64,000 bases of DNA from Congeria kusceri (taxonomy: Eukaryota; Mollusca; Bivalvia; Myida; Dreissenidae), in assembly GCA_027627225.1 (NCBI GenBank), contig CM051024.1, positions 77,007,265 to 77,071,264 on the forward strand, in the 5' to 3' direction. Below the pieces are notes generated by a model. It was not told the origin of the DNA. It searched no databases and worked only from the letters and a program-made list of their open reading frames with translations. Positions within the stretch are counted from its first letter, which is position 1. The number at the start of each line of letters is the position of its first letter. The position numbers and the translations under genes are program-made. This document shows positions 57,700 to 64,000 of this stretch, piece by piece.

Positions 57700-59450
57700 A
57701 AACTTGTTTATTTGCTTAAACGCCTATTTCTACATATAAGATACATATTCAACGGCGTTGTACAATAATAAATAAATGTAAAAATAAAACATCATCTACA
57801 CTGATACATCAATAAAGTGACAATCATGAATAATCAGTTATCATAACTCATCAGAATACAAATACCTTATTTACAGATAGATATAGAAGTGAAAATTACA
57901 CAATAAATATTCACTAATAACACCAACATACATCAAATCACTAACAGAAGGATTCTTGTTAATGTTATGTGACTACACATTTCAAAACAATGTAAAATAA
58001 TCTCTAAAGAAATGACTTTTCAAATGTTTCTTGAAAGTGTTCACTGACTCGCATTGTCTTAAGTTAAAAGGCAGTTCATTCCCAAGCCTAGGTCGAACAG
58101 TACTGAAACTTCTGTCACTGAAAGTCTTCATCTTATTGAAAGGAACAACATTACAACCAAATGATGATTCTGAGGATCTAAGTGTGCGTTTTGAGACTTT
58201 ACTAGACAAAAGTTCAATTAGATATTGTGGGGCGTTCCCAACAGAACAGTTGAACATGTAAGTAAGAATTTTAAAACTAATTCTCGCCTTAATGCGTAAC
58301 CAGTGCAGATCATACAGTGCCTGTTTGGAACTGTCACACATATTTCTGTTCAGAACACGTTTAGCACACATATTTTGAATAAGTTGCAATTTACCAATTT
58401 CTGCCTGAATGATACCATAGAGAATGACATTGCAATAATCTAAGTGAGAAATCACTAATGACAGAACTAAGATCTCAGTCGCTTCTTTGGTTATGAATTT
58501 ACGGATACTCTTGATTTTAAAATAGTTCAACATTGCAATTTTACACTTTCGTTTAACATGCTCTTTGAAATTTAGAGTGTCGTCGAGAAAAGCGCCCAGA
58601 TATTTGATACAATTTCTGTAATTTAATGTTATCACAACAGACGTCAATTTCTTTTGTTTTACACTTATTTAATTGATGGCGACTGCCAAACATTATGAAC
58701 TCTGTCTTAGACGCATTCATTTTTAGTTTATTACTGTTCATCCAGTCATTGATAACAAGAGCACAATCTTTAAGTTCCTGAATTGCTGTCTCCTCTGCGT
58801 CTGTTGTTGGCTGGAAGCGTGTATTCGTCCGCAAATCCAAAAACGGAAATGGATGGGGGCACAATATCAAAAATAGTTCCCGCATAGGTCAGGTAGAGCC
58901 AGGGACTCAAACAACTTCCCTGCGGAACACTACATCTGAGATCGCGTTGAGCTGACAATGTGTTATTCACCCTCACACAACAGCTGCGTGGTCGCAGGTA
59001 TGAGTCTACCCATTCCAGCGCTGAACCACAGACACCATACTGCTTCTTCAGAACTTGGATGAAGATGTCATGGTCGACCTTATCGAATGCGGCAATAAGG
59101 TCTATAGCTATAAGTGCTGTAACCTCTTGGTGTTCCATCCCATCAAGTATATGATTCACCAGCCGACTCGCACGAGTGGAACTGTCTATAAGCGGATTGG
59201 TTCTTAGGGAGTAGGTTGTGATCATTTACATGTTTGTTCAGTCTATAAAGTGCCGATTTTTCTATCAATTTCGATAGAAATGACCAATTACTGACAGGAC
59301 GATAATTGGCTAATTTCAGTTCAAGGCCAGACTTTTTCAAAAGTGGTTTGACAATTGCCTGTTTCCATTTTTCTTTGAGTTAGGGACAGATTCACTAGCC
59401 TGGTAATTGAAGGCAGTAGCTTGTATACATTTTGTTGTTTGTGCCTGTCC
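57700..59450 (-). pseudogene. 5'-truncated CR1/Jockey-like LINE fragment
   Basis: Minus-strand pieces of a reverse transcriptase: LANYRPVSNWSFLSKLIEK (59340-59143); IAIDLIAAFDKVDHD, with the catalytic Asp, and SVPQGSCLSPWLYL (59225-58770); then thumb and C-terminal parts (58885-58553 and 58647-57982). The active-site box reads GFADEYTL instead of a YADD-type motif. At least three frameshifts separate the pieces. There is no endonuclease part, so it is a typical dead 5'-truncated copy. It sits in the intron between phosphatase exons 57497 and 59771. Confidence 0.82.
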
Positions 59451-59770
59451 CACTGGCTGTTTAGTCTCATATTTTAGAACCATGTTGATATTTTATGATG
59501 AATTAAGAACGTTTCCTGATATTGTAAAAGCACCTCCACATCGACTCTTTGAAGGTATTTGTTTAACGGTAGGGACTTTGTTTTAATTTATTAAAGACTA
59601 TTTTGTCGCTGGTCGGATCTACACTAAAGGTAGTGATCTTACTTTCACAGTTGGCTGTACTAAAAACATCACGCTTTTGATAAGTATATATATGGCACAT
59701 ACATTTGCATAAAATAAATTGGAACATCGATCAAACGCATGCACCACATTTTTATTTATTATAACTTAAG
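59451..59770. other. Intron remainder before the KNRC exon
   Basis: Unique sequence between the LINE fragment and the next exon. A short open stretch at 59508-59554 followed by GTATTTG looks exon-like but has no phosphatase similarity. Acceptor TATAACTTAAG at 59770. Confidence 0.45.
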
Positions 59771-59861
59771 GAACTAAAATCTCGCAGCCCTAAACACTCA
59801 TCAAACGCATCAGATATGGAGGAGAACAGATCGAAGAACAGATGTCCTAACATCGTCCCGT
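59771..59861 (+). CDS. RPTP exon: phosphotyrosine-loop (KNRY) exon, here KNRC
   Basis: 91 bp, phase 0-1, donor GTACGTAT. It reads ELKSRSPKHSSNASDMEENR then SKNRCPNIVP, and its last base plus AT of the next exon give the Tyr of PY. Family knowledge: the corresponding KNRYxNIxPYDHSRV block forms the phosphotyrosine recognition loop, and the Tyr (Tyr46 in human PTP1B) stacks on the substrate ring. Here that Tyr codon is TGT (Cys). The phase agreement with exons 57497 and 60866 and the flanking motif make the assignment firm. Confidence 0.86.
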
Positions 59862-59942
59862 GTACGTATATGTGTAAAAAACATGCAGTCTCATATTCAA
59901 GCACAAAAATAAAGAAATATATAATTGTAAAATACTGACCTT

Positions 59943-60810
59943 TTTATGCCCTCGAAGGGAACTTTGGGGTCATATGGTCCGTTTGTCCGTCCGTCCGTCA
60001 CGCTTCTTGTGCGGAGCATAACTCCATTTGTATTTAAAAGATTCAACTGAAACTTCATAATATGTTAGGGGACAATGAGAGGAAGTGCAAAGTACAAGGA
60101 CCAAAACTCTTGCTTCACTATTTACCGAGTTATTGCCCTTTGTTTAATTTTTTGTGTGGACAATAACTCCATTAGTATTTAAGGGATTCAAATGAAACTT
60201 CATATAATGCTAGAGGACAATGAGAGAAAGTGCAGAGCACAAGGACAATAACTCTTCCTTCTATATTTACAGAGTTGTTGCTCTTTGTTTAATTTTATTG
60301 TGCAGAGCATATCTCCATTAGTATTGAATGGATTCAAATGAAACTTCATATAATGATAGAGGACAATGAGAGGAAAAGCACAGCAAACGGACCATATAAC
60401 TTACTTCACTATGAACGGAGTAATTTGCCTTTGTTTATTTTTTGTGCAGACATAACTCCATTAGTATTGACGGGATTTTAACTAAAACCAAATATATTGA
60501 TAGAGGACATTGAAAAAGTGCAGAGTACAAGAACCATAACTCGTTCTTCAATATTTATGGCGTTATTGTCCTTCAGTTAAGTGTTTTGTGCAGTGCTTAT
60601 ATCCATTAATATTAAAGTGATTTAAAATAAAACCACGTATATTGATAGAGGATGTTGAGAGGGAGTGCAGAGTACAAGGACCATAATTCTTTTTGTAGGA
60701 AGCGTCATTTTTGCCATCAGGTAACTGACATTTTGTTGCCTTCCTCTGACAATCATATGCTTCGGGGGCAAACGTCTCATCCTGTGAGAAGCCTTGTTTC
60801 TAATATATTT
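59943..60810. mobile_element. Bivalve-type repeat element with ~155-bp units
   Basis: The left end TTATGCCCTCGAAGGGAACT is followed by GTCCGTTTGTCCGTCCGTCC. About five units share 'ATAACTCCATTAGTATT', 'GATTCAAATGAAACTTCATA' and 'GAGGACAATGAGAGGAA'. The right end is GCTTCGGGGGCAAACGTCTC then CCTGTGAGAAGCCTTGTTTC. Non-coding. Confidence 0.75.
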
Positions 60811-60865
60811 ATGACGGGTTGCGTGTGAGGATAGTTTGATCGTCATGTTGAGAACGTATCTTTAG

Positions 60866-60942
60866 ATGACCACTCGCGGGTGAAGCTGAGCACCATCAGT
60901 GAATACGATAAAGGAGACTACATCAACGCAAATTACCTGCCC
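60866..60942 (+). CDS. RPTP exon: DHSRVKL/DYINA segment of the phosphatase domain
   Basis: Acceptor TATCTTTAG, donor GTTAGTAC. 77 bp, phase 1-0. It reads DHSRVKLSTISEYDKGDYIN then ANYLP, matching the conserved DHSRVxL and DYINAxY motifs that help form the substrate pocket. It sits directly after the repeat element ending near 60810. Confidence 0.92.
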
Positions 60943-61270
60943 GTTAGTACATGTTTCTTGCTTTTTTGTCTATGGTCAACCTTATTGGAACAGTACTCTG
61001 AACGATATTGTAACTATACCTAGTCTAAAACGTACCTACCGAAATGTGTTTATGCTGAGTCTAAAATCAACAAGTCATGAGGATAATATCACAAGGCAAT
61101 TATTTATAAAATAAATATTAGGCGCAAGACGTATGCGTGAACTAATATTGTGCTGTTTTATTTTCTTCATTACGTGTCTTTGGATAATTGGCTTCAAGTA
61201 GTTTATCATCAAAAGCACATTCGTGACTGAATTGACGTATTCAAATCTTAAGCAAACGTTGCACTGTTTT

Positions 61271-62745
61271 TGCTCACCTCAGCACGAAGTGCTCGGTGAG
61301 CTATTGGTATAGGGGACCACTCCTATGTTGTCCGTCGTGCGTGTGCCGTCAAAACTTGCGTTCGTTCTCACGCTGGGAACTTCACTTTTTATCCAATCTT
61401 AACCAAACTTGCACAGTTTGTGTATGACCATAAAATCTCGAATGGGATTGTTATTGGGTCAGATCACACCAGTAACACCAGAGCTTTTGCCCATTTTTCA
61501 TATAAAAAAAGTTGAAAAAAATGCCCTTTTCCAACATAAAGACTTTATTTTCCATCCAATCTTAACCAAACTTTCATAGTTTGTGTATGACAATTAGATC
61601 TCAGCAGATGCATAAAAGGGCCAGATTGTGTGTCAAACACTAGAGTTATTGCCCTTTGTTTATAAAACAATATATACAAATGGACATTATTCAGGATAGA
61701 AACATCCAATCTTCACCAGTCTTGCACAGTTTGTGTATTACCATGAGATTACAGTTGAAATCGAATATAATCAAGATCGGACCAGAAACTCCGGAGGTAT
61801 TGCCCGTTGTGTGTGACAAAAATATGCAAAAATGGGCATTATTCAGTATAGAAACATAATGTTTCATCCAAATTTCACCAATTTTGCATAGTTTGTCTAT
61901 GACCTTAAGATTAAAGGTGAAGACTAATATACGCAAAATCAGGCCAGAAACACCAGATTTATTGCCCTTTGTTTGTGAACAAAATATACAAAAATGGACA
62001 TTATTCAGGATAGAGACTTCATTTTTCATCCAATCTTCGCTGGTCGTGCACAGTTGTCTATGATCGTAAGACTACAGGTGAAGTCGAATATAATTATGAT
62101 CGGGCCAGAAACACCGGTGTTATTGCACCCTGTGTTTGGAAAAAGCATCAACAAGTTATCAATGATTGGCTTGCACACACGATTTTTTTATTCAATGTTG
62201 ACCAAACTTACACTGTTCGCGTATAACCATAAAAATTCATTGATAACATTTGATTTCCAACTTTTGCAAATATTGCCTGCAGATATTTGTACAAGCATCT
62301 TTGATGGCTTAAGAGCCTGCAATAACATTATTTATCATCATTGGACAGAAAATTATCAAAGAAAAACAAAACTTGACCTTATAGCCTAGCCATTGTAATT
62401 ATCTCATTGCAACTAATTCTCCAAAACTGTCTGCCAAAGACATAAAAATCTACTGTTTCTGCATTTTCCAGAATTGTCACTGACTTAATGAAAAAGGGTC
62501 AGGTAAGAATATCGAGAAAAATGATTACGGAACCATTAGAAAAACACCGCATATCCACTACCCAACTCGTACTTTAGCTAGCCCATTGCACTAACCGATG
62601 TTTTAAATGAAATTGATCCTGTCCCCTTTTGCGTATTATTCAGATACCTTAATTTTCAAACCTGTCACAATAGTATGGTCTTCATCTGTACCAGTTCTCG
62701 GGTGAGCGCTTTGGGCCATCATGACCATCTTGTTGTAATTTTGTT
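61271..62745 (-). mobile_element. Bivalve-type repeat element, copy B (inverted relative to 22851-24146)
   Basis: It begins GCTCACCTCAGCACGAAGTG with GCTCGGTGAGCTATTGGTAT and ends GTGAGCGCTTTGGGCCATCA then GACCATCTTGTT. The interior is the reverse complement of the family at 22851-24146 ('GGACATTATTCAGGATAGA', 'CTTGCACAGTTTGTGTATTA'). Part near 62400-62700 mirrors 22920-23160. Non-coding. Confidence 0.75.
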
Positions 62746-62921
62746 CCAACAAGTATCGCATTATTAGGAAAGTAATAATGTAGTCTTACATGGTCCTCTT
62801 GTTATATAGTTTCGGGATATACCTAAGCATTGTGCAGCTTACAAAACGCAATAAAACTTTGCATATTATGCTTTACAAAATGTTCGTCCTACCAGTCATT
62901 TAACCGTTTGTTCCCGTGCAG

Positions 62922-63056
62922 GGTTATAGTTCTCCCCGTGAGTACATTGGCTGTCAAGGACCTCTGGTTGCCACCGTTGACGATATGTGGCGTATGATCT
63001 GGGAGCAGAACGTCAGCGTCGTTGTCATGCTGACCCTCTGTTTGGAGGGAAACAAG
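62922..63056 (+). CDS. RPTP exon: YIxxQGPL segment of the phosphatase domain
   Basis: Acceptor CCCGTGCAG, donor GTATGCTG. 135 bp, phase 0-0. It reads GYSSPREYIGCQGPLVATVD then DMWRMIWEQNVSVVVMLT. These are the YIATQGPL (here YIGCQGPL), DFWRMVWEQ and IVMLT motifs of the phosphatase core. The WRMIWEQ helix and the hydrophobic strand are well kept. Confidence 0.94.
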
Positions 63057-63425
63057 GTATGCTGTCTCATCGAATACAAGTATATGTTATGAAATGGTAT
63101 ATTTTTTTAAAATATAGTTTGTGCTGCATGTATATTATGTATTTAACTCCGCAAAGAAGGTTTGTTTTCCTTCCAGCGTAAGTCTGTCTGTATGTTTGCA
63201 AAACGTTAATGAACGGATTTGCATAAAAATATCTGATCCGGTTTACTGTCAGGATACAAGATTTGATGAATTCTTTATTACTCGGAGAAACGATAAAAGG
63301 TGTTTATCTTTGCGAAGGTTTGGCTCTCTCCAAGTGTTTCTAGTTCCACAGAAATTGTAATTGTAAAAATATGAATTACATGTTAATATTTAATATCACG
63401 GTCTATATTTAATATATCGTTTCAG
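63057..63425. other. Intron, no clear feature
   Basis: Short AT-rich intron between two phosphatase exons; acceptor TATCGTTTCAG at 63425. Confidence 0.6.
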
Positions 63426-63551
63426 AACATCTGTATTCAGTACTGGCCAGAAAAATCGGGAAAACCAAAGGGTTATGGCGATGTGATGGTAGAGGTTACT
63501 TCCGAATCAACAAATGACTGCTATGTCTTAAGAGTTATGCGAATATCTAAT
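63426..63551 (+). CDS. RPTP exon: C-x-x-YWP segment of the phosphatase domain
   Basis: 126 bp, phase 0-0, donor GTAAGGTT. It reads NICIQYWPEKSGKPKGYGDV then MVEVTSES and CYVLRVMRISN. The QYWP motif and the following beta strands are standard for the domain. Confidence 0.93.
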
Positions 63552-63651
63552 GTAAGGTTATACCACAATAACTGTTATATAAAAATGATAGAATACGAAC
63601 ATTTGGAATATATTGTATATCGTATTTTTATATAGTATTTTGTTCGACTAG

Positions 63652-63806
63652 GGCAAGAAGAAAAGAGAAGTTAAACATTTCCATTTCCCGTCCTGGCGCG
63701 AAAACTTGGCAGATGTGAACCCTGATTCGATGCTGAATTTCATACAACGTGTCCGAGAATCCATGCCTCCAGTAGGTACCAGCGGTCCCACGGTTGTTCA
63801 CTGCAG
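63652..63806 (+). CDS. RPTP exon: WPD-loop (here WRE) to P-loop His-Cys
   Basis: Acceptor GTTCGACTAG, donor GTACATTT. 155 bp, phase 0-2. It reads KKKREVKHFHFPSWRENLAD, then NPDSMLNFIQRVRE and GPTVVHC, and the last codon is split AG|N. The canonical block is (Q/K)xxFxxWPDHGVP, where Asp is the general acid. Here Pro is Arg and Asp is Glu, and the HGVP part is lost. VVHC holds the nucleophile Cys. The split AG|N codon is Ser only if the next exon starts with T or C. Confidence 0.92.
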
Positions 63807-64000
63807 GTACATTTGTGAACATATTTTGAAAAATAAGTTTTCTGAAATATGTATTTATATATTTGTATTCGAAATTTTAAAAAAGCAACATCAGAACAGT
63901 AGATTATAAAGAGTGAAATATTTCCAATTGCCAGAACATAATTATTCATGTTCGTATTTGTGTGTCTCTGTAGAAAAGTGGATTCCATGCACCAATTGGT
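63807..64000. other. Intron start, with a candidate acceptor near the window end
   Basis: A pyrimidine tract ending CTGTAG at 63973 could start an exon. Read in the required phase it gives R-KVDSMHQL, not the S-AGVGRTG of a normal P-loop. Either it is not the true exon, and the signature lies beyond the window, or the P-loop is degenerate. Confidence 0.3.

Larger units (their letters stand above)
3797..63806 (+). other. Receptor-type protein tyrosine phosphatase gene (partial, 22 exons seen)
   Basis: This entry ties the exons below into one + strand gene. Ectodomain: eight six-cysteine modules and four fibronectin III domains. Then one membrane helix, a basic juxtamembrane segment and the first tyrosine phosphatase domain. 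All 21 junctions that I assigned keep the reading frame: phase 1 between ectodomain modules, phase 0 inside FN3 domain 4, phases 2, 2, 0, 1, 0, 0 and 0 from the membrane exon onward, and phase 2 at the last donor. Family knowledge: such receptors dephosphorylate phosphotyrosine in the cytoplasm in response to adhesion or ligand. The domain order resembles RPTPs with EGF/EB and FN3 ectodomains that I recall as expanded in molluscs. The 5' exons with signal peptide and the 3' exons (rest of the P-loop, possible second domain) are outside the window. Key catalytic motifs deviate (KNRC, WRE). Confidence 0.88.

Noticed and set aside
57880..57900. TTTACAG followed by a D-R-Y-R reading, as a candidate KNRY exon
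   Set aside because: No flanking PTP motif, wrong context (3' region of the LINE fragment), and a better exon exists at 59771.
59508..59554. Exon-like stretch ending GAAG|GTATTTG
   Set aside because: It has plausible borders but no phosphatase similarity, and its phase is not needed: exon 57497 joins 59771 directly in frame.
57579..60865. Apparent absence of the KNRY exon from the phosphatase domain
   Set aside because: A first scan for AAY-MGN-TAY found nothing, but the exon is present at 59771-59861 with TGT (Cys) in place of the Tyr codon and correct phases.
1..64000. tRNA, rRNA, snRNA or miRNA genes
   Set aside because: No cloverleaf with A and B boxes, no rRNA-like blocks and no convincing snRNA were seen by eye; a covariance-model search would be decisive.

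Overview
The window looks like animal nuclear DNA, most probably from a bivalve mollusc. The evidence is spliced exons with consensus GT-AG borders, an animal receptor-type protein tyrosine phosphatase (RPTP), animal transposon classes (ISL2EU, DIRS, LINE, hAT), and many repeats whose ends read AGCTCACCTGAGCAC. I associate those repeats with bivalve genomes from memory; no database was searched. No bacterial operon, CRISPR array, rRNA or tRNA was seen.

One host gene runs through the window on the + strand: a single-pass RPTP whose 5' end (signal peptide) and 3' end lie outside. I assembled 22 exons by hand and their splice phases are mutually consistent. They are eight six-cysteine EB/EGF-like exons (3797-13201, all phase 1-1), four fibronectin type III domains (34462-47461), a transmembrane exon (56375-56504), a basic juxtamembrane exon (56859-56906), and six exons of the first phosphatase domain up to the His-Cys of the P-loop (57497-63806). 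The phosphatase domain keeps its fold motifs, but the phosphotyrosine-loop KNRY reads KNRC and the general-acid loop WPD reads WRE. It may be a pseudophosphatase or an enzyme with altered activity.

The EB region (3.6-11.1 kb) is a recent, multi-scale tandem amplification. Whole exon-intron cassettes are repeated, with a ~1.2-kb higher-order period. Inside each cassette a 97-106 bp piece (polypyrimidine tract, 3' splice site and first half of the exon) is itself repeated. This leaves about 37 half-exons without a donor beside 8 complete exons.

The introns are packed with mobile DNA. A 4.4-kb ISL2EU-like transposon (14738-19161) carries a THAP/DDE transposase on one strand and a frameshifted SWIM/YqaJ nuclease gene on the other; the DDE exon fills a YqaJ intron almost exactly. 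A decayed DIRS-type tyrosine-recombinase retrotransposon (about 26.7-33.3 kb, minus) is split by a later repeat insertion. A nearly full LINE (50.77-55.4 kb) has one break in ORF2, and a second LINE fragment lies at 57.7-59.45 kb. Non-autonomous elements include a hAT-like one with a perfect 8-bp target duplication (35151-36182), two TTAA-flanked elements (40215-42260 and 42433-42706) and a short MITE (12732-12890). Most remaining intron DNA consists of bivalve-type elements built from a hairpin-like end, GTCCGTCC-rich sequence and internal tandem units of about 150-180 bp.
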